The notes beneath the pieces are model-generated. The model was not told the DNA's origin. It made no database searches and saw only the letters and a list, made by a program, of their open reading frames with translations. This document shows positions 19,783 through 32,413 of a stretch of DNA of 64,000 nt, one piece after another. Position numbers and translations under genes: made by a program. Position 1 is the first letter of the stretch; each line of letters begins with the position of its first letter. Source of the stretch: Auxenochlorella pyrenoidosa (lineage: Eukaryota; Chlorophyta; Trebouxiophyceae; Chlorellales; Chlorellaceae); assembly GCA_001430745.1 (NCBI GenBank), contig KQ481950.1:1250380-1314379 (forward strand), read 5' to 3'.

Positions 19783-22700
19783 ATGGCTTTGATGCTGCCA
19801 TCGCTGGCCTCTGCAGCCCTGCGGGGCCTGGGCGCCGGGCGCGCCACTTGGGCTGGCGTGGTGGTGCGCTGCCGCGAGTTTTCCGGCACTGCATGTGCTG
19901 CACATGTGCAACCGGTGCAGGATGATGCCCCGGTGGCCGGCGAGGCGTCTGCGGCAGAGAAACCCCGATGGCAGCGCGAGCTTGGCGCTGTGCGCACGGA
20001 CTGGACGTGAGGGGCTGATATATGGGCATGGCAGAAGCGCTTGGATTGCACAATGCCCCTGCCAGATGCCTCCCACCCTCCTCCACCGCCGCCGCCGCCG
20101 CCCACTGCTGTCACCCTAGTGCTTTTCCTCTCCTCCAACTTCTGCAGCCGCGAGGAGGTGGCTGAGGTGTACAACACTCCCATGCTGGAGCTGGTGTACA
20201 ATGCTGCCACCGTGCACCGCATGTACAACGACCCCTCCATGGTGCGCGGTGGGCAGGGTTGCGAGGTGCCCTCGTGAGGGCACCCCATCACCCTGCGCCA
20301 GTTTGCCTCGTTGCACATGGGAAGGGCGCTGAACCCCGCCTCCTGCTCAGTTGTAAGAGCGCATCCGCATGCGCAGTCGTCAGCGCATGCTGGCGTTGCT
20401 CTGTCCAGAGTGACGTGTCCAGGGGCAGCACGGCTGTGCACGCCGCCACGCCGGCTCGCCCGTGCCCGCCTGCCTCCTGCCCCACAGGTCCAGCGCTGCA
20501 CGCTGCTGTCCATCAAGACGGGCGGCTGCCCCGAGAACTGCGGCTACTGCTCCCAGTCCAGCCACTGGAGCAAGGAGACGGGCACCAAGGCGGAGAAGCT
20601 GATGGGGCTGGAGGAGGTGTACGAGGTGGGCTGCGCTGGGGGGGCACTACAGTAGTGGGCCGCCTGTGCTGTGTTTGATCCGTCAGATCCGTCATAGAGG
20701 GGATCGGAGGGCCCATGGGATCGGGGCAGGTTCCTGGAGTAAGCTGCCGGTGCTGCTGGTGAACGGAGGCGGCAGCGTGGGCGACGGGGCATTGAAGAAG
20801 CTGCCGGGCGGAAGGGGGCCCACCATCGCGGGAGTCAATCACGCCCAAGTTGGCCGCGTGCCAGCCAGCGGCTGCTGTTGTTGCTGCTGCCACTGCTGCT
20901 CCCCTGCCTCAGCTTGAGGCTGTCACCTCGGCCTGAAGCCGCGCGAGCCAGAGGCCCCCCTCTTCCAGCTCGTGGCCATGCGCCCCGTGTCTCGAGCGTC
21001 CAGGGAGAAGCCTGACCGCTGCCGCCCCTGTCCCCCGCCTCCCTGGGCAGGCGGCGGTGCGCGCCAAGGCGGCGGGCAGCACCCGCTTCTGCATGGGCGC
21101 CGCTTGGCGTGGGCCTAGCCAGGTCGGCAAGGGCCAATGGGAGCGCGTGCTGGAGATGGTGACGTGAGTGTGTGGGTGTGGGTGTGGGAGGGTGGGTGGG
21201 GGTGGGGGTCGGGGGGGGGGGGGNNNNNNNNNNNNNNNNNNNNNNNNNNNNNNNNNNNNNNNNNNNNNNNNNNNNNNNNNNNNNNNNNNNNNNNNNNNNN
21301 NNNNNNNNNNNNNNNNNNNNNNNNNNNNNNNNNNNNNNNNNNNNNNNNNNNNNNNNNNNNNNNNNNNNNNNNNNNNNNNNNNNNNNNNNNNNNNNNNNNN
21401 NNNNNNNNNNNNNNNNNNNNNNNNNNNNNNNNNNNNNNNNNNNNNNNNNNNNNNNNNNNNNNNNNNNNNNNNNNNNNNNNNNNNNNNNNNNNNNNNNNNN
21501 NNNNNNNNNNNNNNNNNNNNNNNNNNNNNNNNNNNNNNNNNNNNNNNNNNNNNNNNNNNNNNNNNNNNNNNNNNNNNNNNNNNNNNNNNNNNNNNNNNNN
21601 NNNNNNNNNNNNNNNNNNNNNNNNNNNNNNNNNNNNNNNNNNNNNNNNNNNNNNNNNNNNNNNNNNNNNNNNNNNNNNNNNNNNNNNNNNNNNNNNNNNN
21701 NNNNNNNNNNNNNNNNNNNNNNNNNNNNNNNNNNNNNNNNNNNNNNNNNNNNNNNNNNNNNNNNNNNNNNNNNNNNNNNNNNNNNNNNNNNNNNNNNNNN
21801 NNNNNNNNNNNNNNNNNNNNNNNNNNNNNNNNNNNNNNNNNNNNNNNNNNNNNNNNNNNNNNNNNNNNNNNNNNNNNNNNNNNNNNNNNGCGCGCACGGG
21901 CGAAGCTGGCTGCAGGGGCGACGCTATAGTCGGGGAGCAGGCACTTGTGGTGTGCCGCAGCGAGGGCTGCAACGCATGCCGCCCCCCCTTGCTGTGCAGG
22001 CGCATCCGGGGGCTGGGCATGGAGGTGTGCACCACGCTGGGCATGCTGTCCCCGGAGCAGGCGCAGCAGCTGCGGCAGGCCGGCCTCACCGCGTACAACC
22101 ACAACCTGGACACCTCGCCCGGTGAGGCGCCGCCCGCCCGCCAAACCCGGCCCTCCCGGCGCCCACAGCATGGGGCGCCCTGTGTTTCCACCCGCCCTGC
22201 CATGTCGGGTTGCAAGGTGTGGAGGGCAGCTGCTCGCTCCCCACCTGCGTTGGGTCACCCATTCAGCGTTGGGCGCCTGCCTGCCTGCCTGCCTCCCCGG
22301 GCGCGCAGAGTACTATGAGAAGGTGACCACCACCCGCAAGTACGAGGACCGGCTGGCCACGCTGGAGGCGGTGCGCCAGGCGGGCATCTCCGTGTGCGCC
22401 GGCGGCATCATTGGGCTGGGGGAGCAGGAGCTGGACCGCGTGGGCCTGCTGCACCAGGTGGGGCGGCGGGGGTGGGGGGTGAGGTGGGGGTTGGGGGGTT
22501 TGGGGGGGCAGCCATCAGGGGCCACTTCCAGGGCGGGTGGGGGGTGGGGGGGGGCCGGGCAGCAGGGAGCAGGTCTGGGATCATGGGCATGGCTACGTGG
22601 GCCTGGTGCACCAGGCATGGTCGCTGGCGCAGGCCCACGGCAGCACCGTGCTCAAAGCGGTGTCCGGTGCTTCCGCCCGAGCTGCCGATGCCAAGCCGCC

Positions 22701-23649
22701 GTGCCCATCACACGTTTTCGCCTGCCTTTGCAGCTGGCCACGCTGCCGGCGCACCCCGAGAGCGTGCCCATCAACGCGCTGGTGGCGGTGAAGGGCACCC
22801 CCATGCAGAACAACGAGGCGCCCACGGGTGGGTGCCAGCGCAGCGGGCACGGGGCGCGGCAGGACGTTGCGTGACAGCCCAGAGCGTGCTGCCACGCGCC
22901 TCTGCTCCCAACCTGGCCTAGTAATCGTGCCTGCACATCCGCAGCACGCATCGCCATGGCCGAGCCCCGCGCGGACCTCGCGGCGCTGACACCCTGCCCT
23001 CCCCCCCCGCTCCCCCGCCCCCAGGCCTGGACGTGGCTCGCTGCGTGGCCACCGCCCGCATCATCATGCCCCGCACCGTGGTGCGCCTCTCCGCGGGGCG
23101 CATGAACTTCTCCTTTGCCGACCAGGCGCTGTGCTTCATGGCGGGGGCCAACTCCATCTTTGACGGCGACAAGCTGCTGACCACCCCCAACAACGACCGC
23201 AACGAAGACCTGCAGGTGGGTGGAGGGGTGGTGGTGGCGAGGGGTGGGGTGGGGTTGCAGCGGGGGGGGGCAGAGGCGGGCAGGGCAGGGCGTTTGGGCA
23301 GACGAAGTGCACGCAGTGCTTGGCAGGCGAGTTGTGCGCAGTGGGTGTGGGCAGAGACGATGCATTGAGATCGCGTGTGCATGGGCGGAGGAATGGCCTG
23401 CCAAGCTCTGCCTGGCTGCTGTCGCCGCGCGCACCCCCTCCTGACCCGCGCACCCTCGCCCACCACCCTTCCGCTCAGATGTTCGACCTGCTTGGCCTGA
23501 AGAGCCGGCCCGCCTTTGTGGACTACCCCTCTGGCAACGACAGCAGCCGTGCATTCGACGAGGCGGCGCCCGGGCACGCCCATGGCAGTGGCGGCTGCGG
23601 CGGCGGCAGCTGCGGAGGCCAGGAGCGCGCGCAAGCGCATGCAAACTGA
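19783..23649 (+). CDS. BioB (BIO2): Biotin synthase
   Basis: Radical-SAM enzyme that inserts sulfur into dethiobiotin, the last step of biotin synthesis, in mitochondria. The ATG at 19783 begins an Arg/Ala-rich presequence ([19 protein letters not shown]). Then come [39 protein letters not shown] (radical-SAM CxxxCxxC), [117 protein letters not shown] and a last exon beginning MFDLLGLK. The ligands of the [2Fe-2S] cluster (CMGA, CTTLG, CAGG, RLSAGR) are present. About ten exons. The C-terminus adds a Gly/Cys-rich tail ([12 protein letters not shown]) absent from bacterial BioB. The N gap is intronic: the exon ending ATG GTG AC joins in phase to G CGC ATC CGG. Confidence 0.97.
21224..21889. 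other. Assembly gap (666 N) inside a BioB intron
   Basis: Unsequenced N run, preceded at 21170-21223 by G/T-rich sequence ending in a G homopolymer. BioB coding phase is continuous across it, so probably only intron is missing. The long open frames crossing the Ns are artefacts. Confidence 0.98.
22458..22560 (+). repeat. G-run-rich intron (G-quadruplex potential)
   Basis: This BioB intron begins GTGGGGCGG and contains many runs of 4-8 G on the coding strand, well over four tracts, so RNA or DNA quadruplexes are possible. The gap in an upstream intron also follows a G-rich tract. Confidence 0.6.
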
Positions 23650-24097
23650 GCATCTGTGAGCTGCCGTTCCGCCTCAAGACCCGTTGGCCCAGTACTGTGT
23701 GCACTTACGTTGCGTCTTTACCTTCCAGTTGCCTTGCTGCCTCTGCCGAGCACTGCTTGCTCTGCTCTCCCGTCTCGCTCTTCTCTCTGCACCATTGTGC
23801 TCGCTCGGTCTGCTTGCTCCCTCTATACATGCTTCATGATGCAAAGCTGCTTCTCCTCTCGCAATACACCTCTTGGCGTGGAACAACAAAGTTGCGGGGT
23901 TGCAGAGTTGCGGGGTGGCACGCGCCCTTCACAGCGTGCAGCCCTGCTGGAAGCAGGCCTCTGGTCCCTGCTTTCCGTGTGCATTTACATGGTACTCTGC
24001 CGACTTACTAGCACAGATTCTGCCGTGGCGAGGCCAGCAAAGCGCACCGCTGTAAACTGGCCGAAGCCGCGGAACCCTCCTTTGCACTTCACCGACC
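23650..24097. other. Tandem intergenic region BioB / PRMT gene
   Basis: 448 bp between the BioB stop and the PRMT ATG. A pyrimidine-rich stretch covers about 23720-23870. A TGTAA lies at 24051-24055, very close to the next ATG; if it is the BioB poly(A) signal, the two transcripts nearly overlap. Confidence 0.4.
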
Positions 24098-27000
24098 ATG
24101 GCCACTTTCCCGAATTACGGCAGCGCTTTAGAACCCGAAGCAGCCGCGACAGCTTACGATGGAGCCGGGAAACCCCTGGGAGCCGAGGAAGCTCAGGAGC
24201 CGTGCGCAACAGCGGCCTCCTCCGAGGCCTCAGCAATTTGCAGTGCTGATGATACGCTTTTGCAAGAGGTGCGAAGGCTTCCGGAAGTGCGCCGATCGCC
24301 TCGGGGAGAATGTGAGGCACTGCCGCCGCTGCCCTGCCGCTGCCTGGCGGCGAAGCCAGCGACAGCCAGCAAACGGTGCAATGCAGTGCCTTGACACCCT
24401 GTGGCAGCCTCACAACTTCCCTGTGTGCAGGTACGGCAGGACATAGAGCGTCTTACACAGGAGCTTCTGTCCAAGGGGGCTGCCTACCTGGCAGGCCGTT
24501 CCCTGCAGGACTTCAATACCGAGGCTACGGCGCAGATCAAGGCGGGGCAGCATGCCGCTGCTGCCGCGACTTACGGCGCGCTGTTTGCCAAGGCCCGCCA
24601 GTCCAACCTGACGCACCCAGAGCTGTACATCTGCCACAGCAACTGCTCAGCGGCGTACCTGCACCTGGGCCTGTACAGCGAGGCGCTGCAGCACGCCAAC
24701 AAGTGCCAGCAGCTGGCCAAGGCCTCGCTGCGCAGGTGGGGCTGGGCTGACTGTGCGGGCTCAGGGCACTCCCAGACACGCATACCGACCGTCCTGACGA
24801 GACAACCAACAGCGGGTCATGCATGCAACAGAGCCTGATGGAATTGCAGTCTGTGTGCTTCATGCACTTCCAACCTCTGCACCTCTTCGTCCCCTGGCGC
24901 CCACGTGCCCCGCCCCCGCGCAGGAACTTGAAGGCCTCGGGCAGCTTCGTCAAGTCCTTCCTGCGCAAGGGCCAGGCGCTCATGGGCCTGGGACTGAACC
25001 GGGACGCAGCCAAGGCGCTGGAGGAAGGTGAGCTGCATGGGCAGACTCCAGATCTGCTGCGGCGCAGAACATGTTGATGCAGCGCTGCATGCAGTGCACA
25101 CCTCTTTAGGACCGGCACCTGGCAGGCCGCTGTGCAGCGCGTCCATGAGCAGTGCGCCCGCCTGCCCATGCCCTGCAGGCGTCAAGCTGGACCCCTTCAA
25201 CCCTGAGCTGAAGCTCGCCCTGCAGCAGGCAAACCAGGCGGTGCTCAAGGTGGGGCGGGCCCGCTCAGCACTGTCCATCTGCCGCGCTCAGCATCCACCC
25301 CAAAGCCTCTTTGGTGCTGTGCTGCCAGCAGTTGTGAGGCAGGGGTGGCCATGGGGCCACCGTGCCTGCTTGTGGCATGTGTGTTGACGGGCGCGCTCTG
25401 GGCTGCTGGGCTGCAGGATCTGGCGGAGGGCAAGGGCCGCGAGACCAAGGCGATTGACTACCCAGAGGCACGGCAGCGCATCTCCTACCACCCGTGAGCG
25501 AGGCCGAGGTGCCGGCAGCTGGAGGGCAGCTGCTGGGGAGCCATGACGCCCAGGCAGTGCAGCAGTGTGCATGGCACCGCACGTTGTGAGCCCTCATGCT
25601 GCACTGCAGCATGTGACTGCTTCGCGTCACCACTTCAAAGTCGGCACCTCATCCGCTGCGACCCCTGCCTCGCTCGCCTGGCAGGTATGCCGCTCCACTG
25701 CACCGCATCAAGACCGACGACATGCTGCCGCTCAAGCTTCTCACACCCTTCCAGGTGCGCTTCTGAGGGGAGGCGGGGCTGTTCAGCACCTATTGCTGAG
25801 CGGCCATTTCGGTCAAATGATGCGCCGTCATGTGCAAGTGACCACAGGCGGTGTTGCGCTCAAAGCCCTTGAGCACGCGTCAGCCCACCCTGCCAGAGAC
25901 TGTCATTTTTGCAGGCGGAGAACGACCACCACATCAAGGACACCTACAACTATGTCACAGTGCAGGTACGAGTGCCAGAGCCGGCAGTAGAGCCCAGCTG
26001 GGTGCCAAAGAGAGGGGAGGCCAGCTGGCAGGCATGCCAGCTGCACTCATTGAATTCATTGCTTCACGCCCTGCATCGGCTGCCAAGCACTGCCTCACTC
26101 CCCTTTGCAGACGGATGTGCGCATGCCCAAGCGGCACATCCTGCAGCTGGAGGACTCGTATGCTGTGTCCCGGTTCCAGCAGGCCATCGAGGCGGCAGTC
26201 AAGGTAGGCGGCAAAGCAGGCAGCCCGCAGGGCACGGTGGCGACAGGGTTTGCCAGGCACCCGCCTCTGCCTGCAGGCAGCGAGCCGCCTGGCTGCAAGC
26301 TCGATTCAGATGCTGCGTGGGCACCCGTGCCATACGCATCAGTGGTGACCAACGCTCAGCATCGTTGCCAGCGTGCCTGTGCTGTCTCGCAGGCGGTGGC
26401 AGCCGAGGACAAGGACTGCCGGGTGCTCAACCTGGGGGCGGGGGCGGGGCTGCACGCCATGCTGGCGCTGCGCGCGGGCGCGCACCACGTGACCGCCGTG
26501 GAGCGCTGGCTCTACCTGGCCCTGGCCTGCAAGGAGTGCATGCTTGCCAACGAGGTGAGGCAGCGGGGGCTGGGGAGGGCAAGGATGATTCCCCAGGGGG
26601 CTGAGTAGATGGCAGCAAGGAGGGCGGCAGGCGCATGACACGACTGGTGCAGCTCGCACCGGCTGCAGCCCAGGCGAGCTCAACAGGCAATCTGCGCTGG
26701 TTGAGCAAGCTGGCTGGCAGGTCTTATGGCCCGCCTCCACACCGCCTGCCACGCCGCACCCTGCCCCCCCTCTTCATGGGCAGTTTTCCGAGGAGCAACT
26801 CAAGGTGGTGTACAAGCGGGCCACCGACCTGAAGCTGAAGGAGGATGTGCCCATCGTGTGCAACCTGCTCATAGCGAACATCCTCGATGAGGGTGGGCCA
26901 CGGGGGCAGCTGTTGCGAGCTCAGGACAGCGCACCCCAGTGCAACGCAGCAGGACGCAGGGCGCATGCTTCCCTGGCGCCTGCTTCGCGCGTGCGGTCGC

Positions 27001-30000
27001 GCAGGACAGCTGGCTGGGTGTAATCTATCGTGGCCGCTGATGCCGCCGCCCTGTCTACCGTCATCATCACTCCAGCCATGGCCCGTCTGCGGCGCCCTTG
27101 CCAGAACATTTCAGCATCGGTGGCCCGCCTCTTCTTGCCTGTGCCCACCGCCCCTTGCCCGCAGGCCTGCTCACCTCTGGCCTCATCCCCTCGGTGCGCC
27201 ACGCGCTGGGCAGCCTGCTGACCACAGATGCCATCCTGCTGCCCGCCAGCGCCACCGTGTACTGCCAGGCCGTGGAGCTGCGCAGCGGGGAGGTGTGCGG
27301 CCTGGACATGGGCGCCGCCAACCAGTACCGCTGGCACCCGGCCTATGCTGCAGGCGAGTGCCCATGCCTGAGGGGTGTGCCAGCTAGCCAGCAGCCTTTG
27401 GACGCGTGTACTGCGGGCATTTCCGCGGCCGTGTGGTGGCGATGAAGGTCATCGACTGAAACCACTGTGCGCTCTGCCCAGTGCCCTTGGCACACAGCAC
27501 AGCAAACAGGCTGCATGTCCGGCCCAGGCAGACCAATCGTCCCTGCTGGTCAGCGCGTCCAGCCTACAGCGCGTCCAGCCTGCAGGCCCTCACCTCCTGG
27601 CTGCCGGCCCTGCAGGCGTGCCGCTGGCTCATGACTGCATCGTGCCCCTGTCGGAGCCCAGGGAGGTGTGGCACTTTGACCTGGGGGCGCCGCCAGACAG
27701 GAGCGACGTCAAGACGGTCGACGTGGAGATCACTCGGTGAGGGCGAGGCAGGACAGGGCGGTTGGAAAGAGTGCCCACATGCTTGCCTGTAGGAGCAAGA
27801 ACTGCCCTCAATGAACGGCAGACGCTGGCTGGCGAGAATATGGCTGCGGTATAGCCGGGAGGAGATATAGGCAGAAGCTCACCACCACGCCAGTGGTGGG
27901 CTAAAGAGCATGCACTTGTGCCTTGCCTGACCACATCCCGGCAATCTGTCCTCCTCTGCCACAGGCGCGGCCGCTGGAACGCTGTGATGTTCTGGTACAA
28001 GCTGCACCTGTTTGGGGATGTGTACCTGTCCACAGGACCAGAGGCGGTGGCAGAGGGTGAGCTGATCGGCACTTGGGAGCAGACGCTTGCAAATGTTAGC
28101 GAGCTGGCGCGCCCTTGGCGAGGCCCGTGCGGCAGGGGCAAGTTGAAAGCTACACCACGCTCCCTTCCCGTTTCTTTTCGGCCTGAGGAGTCCTTACTTG
28201 TGCATTCATGCGTGCAGGCCTCCGCAGCCTGCAGCCGGCACTGCAGTACATTGCTGGCGAGCTGCCGGTGGATGCCGGCCAGGTGCGGCCCCGCCTTGCA
28301 CCGGCTCAAGCCCCTGTCCTGTGCACAGTCCCACTCCGCTACTCGGCCCGTCTGCTAGATTCTGGTGCCTGGGCTTTCCTGCAGCTGCAGCTGTCCCGCT
28401 TCCCCGCCCCACCACACACGATGCACCGTGCCCCCTGCAGGTGCTGCCCATGGCGGCCTCCCACAATACCGTGCGCTTGCAGTTTGATGTCGAGTCGGCC
28501 GACTACCTGCACCTGCACAAGCGCGACGCCTCCTTCCCGCAGCACCACTTTGCCATGCTGGCGGACGAGGGGCGCTGCCAGGTGGGCGGCCCAGGCATTG
28601 CGGGGTTTCTGAGCAGAGAGCAACCCCATGGTCGGCACTCCAACTGCAGCTTGGTCTGTCTTGCAGAGCCTTCGCACACCCAGCAATGGACTTCGTGCTG
28701 CTTTGGCACTGTTACCCAGACCTGTGCGCCTGCCTGCACGCTGCCCCTGGGCCCTTTTCCAGGCCTACGAGCGAGCGATTAAGCGGGCGGTGGAGCGTGC
28801 CAGGGCTGCCGACGGCGAGGCGCATGTTCTGGACATTGGGTGCGGCTCAGGCGTGCTGTCCCTGCTGGCCGCCAGGGCGGGCGCCAAGTCTGTGGTGAGG
28901 GGCGCTGCTGCGGCTCTGCACTTGCGCTGGGCATCGCGACATGCATGCATGATAGCGCGCCGGCCGCCTGCTCTGCCTGCTTGGCTGTCCGTGGCATTGT
29001 GAGGGTTCTGCCACCCTCACCTCTTGAGCCTGTGTTCCCCAGCCGCCCAGCCATCACCCAAGCACCCTTCGTGTGACCTGCACCGCCCGGGCACCCGCCA
29101 GGTGGCCTGCGACCTCCACGAGAGCCTCTGCAACGTGGCCCGCAAGGCGGCCTCCGCCAACGGCGTGGCGGAGCGCGTGAGCGTGGTGTACCGAGACATC
29201 GGCCTGCTGCAGCGCGGGCGCGAGGTGCGCCCGCTGGGCGTCAACCTCGTGGTGGCCGACGTCTTCGATGCGGGTGCGCTGGGGTGGGGTGTGTCGGGGC
29301 ATCCCTGCTTCGCGTTGCGGGCCCGGAATGGCGGGTGCAGCTAGGCGGTGTGCCTCCAGGGCAACGTGGGCTCAAGGCTGCCCCATGGTGCGGCCGCCCA
29401 CTCGCCTGCCGACTCATAGCTCGGGCCAGGGAGCCTGGAAGGCATGCCCCAGGAGGCTTGACCTCCCGCCGCCCTCCCACCTTCTTCACATCTGCCCCTT
29501 GCCAGGCCTGCTGGGCGACCAGTTCCTGTACATGCTGGACCTGGCCCGCCGCAGCGTGGTGGCCCCCGGCGCCAGCGTGGTGCCCGCCGCCGCCACCATG
29601 TACTGCATGGGCATCGAGGCGCTCACCGGGCGGGTGGCCGGGCTGGACATGTCGCCCATGAACACCTACCGGTGAGGGGGGGGGGGGGGAGGGGCAGAAG
29701 GCTGGTGCCAGCAGGCGCGCGCAGCGGTACGTTGGCGCGGCACCCTGGGTGGACCACACTGTTGCGCACGTGGGGGCACGCACACAGCGCACCCGGCTGC
29801 ATCCACCTTTTCCTCTCCACCCCCTGCCGGCACCGCCCCTGCCAGGTGGGATGCCGGCTACGAGGCAGTCAACCTGGCGGACATCCCCCACCGCCGCCTC
29901 ACCAAGCCTGTAAAGGTGCTGGAGCAGTGGTTTGACGGCGGCGAGCGCAAGGGGCGCGGCAGGTGCGCCGCGCCCGGATGCCGCGCCGCGCCCAGGGGCT

Positions 30001-31881
30001 GTGCTTGAGAGGGCTGTGAGCAGCCGCCCTGCTTGGAGCACCTCCCCGGCGTTGGTCTGGTCTCAAGTCGGGAACAGCCCCCGCCCTGCTGCCTGAAGAG
30101 CAGTGCTGTCCGCCGCCGCGCCTGGCTGCGCTGCAGGGAGAGCATGCTGAAGCTGGAGGTGGTGGCGGGGGGCCTGCTGAACGCGGTGGCCTTCTGGTTT
30201 GACCTGCACCTGGACGACTGCGAGACGCTGACCAGCGGTGGGGGGGCAGCGCCCTGCTCTGCCTTGCGCTGCCGCGTTTGCTTGCGCACCTGCACTCTCC
30301 AGAGCGCCTGCATGTGGTGGGGGGCGCCATGCAGAAGCACCGCGCAGAGTGGTGTGCGGCAGCACGCACAGCATGACAGAGCGCCCACTACCTCTGAAGA
30401 GCAGAGTGTGCTGAGGATGCAGATGCAGCTGGTACAACAGAGCACAGCCAGAATCTGCCCTGAGTTCTGTCTGGAACGCCCCGCTGCCTTGCAGCTCCCG
30501 ATGGCATCGGCGAGGGCGGCGCCGTGCTGTTTGCGCTGGGCGACAGCAGCGGTGCCGATGCTGGCCCCGAGGGCGCTGCAGCCGAGGGCGGCCAGCAGGC
30601 AGACTCCACCACCCCAGCAGTCGTCCAGCAGCAGCAGCCAGAGGCGCAGGCACCTGGTGCAGGCAGCGACAGCCCGCGGCAGCCGCCAACCCCGGGCGCT
30701 GCAAGCGATGCTGAGCTCGAGGCTGATGGGTTTGTACCGGCAGACGGCTTTGAGGGCGCGCGGCCAGGGTATGCCTTCAAGCTGGGGGAGCAGGGCCTGG
30801 GCTACTACCCAGACCCCTGTGCCAGTACCACAGGCGCACGCCAGGGCGGCAGCAGCAGCCAGCAAGAGGAAGAGGGCGCGCCTGCCGTCAATGGCAGCGG
30901 CGAGGCGCAGCGGCAGGGCGACGGCTTGCTGGTGGGAACATCGACCCCTGGCGAGCAGGCGGCTCCACAGCCGCTGCCACCGGGCCCCCGTCACCACTGG
31001 GGCCAGGCGCTGCAGTACCTGGACCGCGCCGTGGCGGTGCAGCCGGGCAGGCGGCTGGCGCTGCTGGCGCGGCGCGAGGAGGGGCGGCTGCGCTTCTCGC
31101 TGCGGCAGGGTGTGGGCGAGGCGGTGGGGCGGTCTCCCTGGAAGGTGGAGTGGGGCGGCGGCTCCTCGGTGGAGAACCCGCACTACCAGCGGGTGCACTA
31201 CTGCCAGCTGCTGGTGAGGGGGCGGCGGGGGCGGCGCGGCATGCATTTCGTGGTTGCTCCTGCAGCCGGCGTGCGGGCCCTTGGTTTGCGGGTGCGGTTG
31301 TATTGGCTGCACAAGGCAGCCAGCTTGCCTGATGCGCAGTCAAGGGCTGGCACCGCCCAGTTGCATGCCTGCTGCCTGCCGACGCGTCCCTCTTGCCCTC
31401 TTGCCATCTTGCCCTCTTCCCTCTAGCCCTCTTCCCTCTTACCCTCTTGCCCTCTTCACGAACGTCCCACCCTCTTGCCGTCCGCCCCCCCCCCCCGGGC
31501 AGGTGACCGACTTCCTGCAGCGCGTCAAGAGCCGGCGGTTCCCGCCCATCGAGAAGGACATGGGCATGGTGCTGGCGCACTGCGGCTCGCTCCTGCTGGA
31601 CCCTGCGGCGGTGCAGGAGGTGGGCCCGCGGCCCCAGCTGTATGGCATGCGGGGTCGGTTTGTGTGAATGGCAGCAGGGTTTCAGCCCAGGCGCTTGACC
31701 AACTGCGCTTGGCAGGGAAGCAGCGTGATCTCACCACGCAGGCAGCACCCCCTTCTAATGCGCCCGCCCACTGCAGGTGGCGCACGAGCTGATCGTGCTG
31801 GAGAAGATGCACCTGTACCCGGAGTTTTCACCGGCCGCCTCGCTCGAGGCCCTCACCAAGCGCCCGCTGCGCCTCTGCTGA
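24098..31881 (+). CDS. TPR plus tandem protein-arginine methyltransferase (PRMT9-like)
   Basis: Large multi-exon gene. ATG 24098 (MATFPNYGSALEPE). N-terminal TPR region: AAATYGALFAKARQ, ICHSNCSAAYLHLGLYSEAL, FLRKGQALMGLGLNRDAAKA. First methyltransferase domain: HHIKDTYNYVTVQ, motif I RVLNLGAGAGLHAMLALRAG, then VCNLLIANILDEGLL and LPASATVYCQAVEL. Second: QHHFAMLADEGRCQAYERAI, motif I VLDIGCGSGVLSLLAARAG, VNLVVADVFDAGLLGDQFLY, VVPAAATMYCMGIEAL. C-terminal beta-barrel-type part with an acidic/Gln-rich low-complexity insertion (30540-30960), ending PLRLC-stop at 31881. TPR plus two PRMT domains is the layout of PRMT9, which methylates splicing factor SF3B2 in animals. The double-E loop glutamates are N and S in domain 1, and D and D in domain 2, so activity is uncertain. 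It is the only gene between BioB and the isomerase-like gene. Confidence 0.88.
31387..31479 (+). repeat. Tandem CCCTCTTG-type octamer repeat in a PRMT intron
   Basis: Degenerate copies of CCCTCTTG/CCCTCTTC follow one another just upstream of the acceptor at about 31502. The repeat forms a very long polypyrimidine tract. Confidence 0.75.
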
Positions 31882-32413
31882 CGGGTTGTACTGTGCAGAT
31901 GGTGGCACAATACTGGCACAGCCATGCAGAGCCGCTACGGCAGCTGTTTGAGGCCAGGACTTGTTGTGACAAGGCGCTGTGATTATTGCACACATTGCAG
32001 GCAAGACTTGAGGAGGCACCCATACCCTGAGCCGGCTGCTTAGAAAGCCAGGCTTCTTCTGCTTCCTGTTGCACGCTGCCATACACCAGCAATACACTTG
32101 ACTGGCACCAAAATCAGTGTGCTAGTCATTACAGCTTTGTGTGGTGCTGCCTGCAGACATAGAGCGGTGTTTCTGTTCTGCTATGCTGTAGTGTGGCTGT
32201 GCGGTGCGGTTGCTGGAGAGCAGTGGCAAAGGAAGCTGTTATGTGAAGGTCAAACAGAGCAGGCAGTGCCTGCGCATCATCTGAGCCTCAGGGCTAACCT
32301 GTGCTGGGCTGGCCATCCACACATGACCAGGCGCTACAGCTGCGCTGCTGGTTCCTGGCACGCGCCAAACCCCCCGCTGCCGCCGGAGCAGGGGAGCCGC
32401 CTGGAGCCGCCTG
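31882..32413. other. Convergent 3' intergenic region
   Basis: 532 bp between the PRMT stop and the isomerase-like stop. TTACA at 32129-32133 is TGTAA on the - strand, 281 nt after the isomerase-like stop, and may be its poly(A) signal. No gene seen. Confidence 0.45.

Noticed and set aside
20909..22318. Long open frames (up to 449 codons) across 21224-21889
   Set aside because: Most of the length is N; BioB exons explain the flanks.
31254..31478. Pro/Leu-rich frame through the CCCTCTTG repeat
   Set aside because: Intronic low complexity; the PRMT exon ends near 31214 and resumes after the acceptor near 31502.
31660..31775. tRNA-like A-box (GCAGTTGGTCAAGCG) on the - strand in a PRMT intron
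   Set aside because: No matching acceptor stem, anticodon arm or proper B box could be folded.
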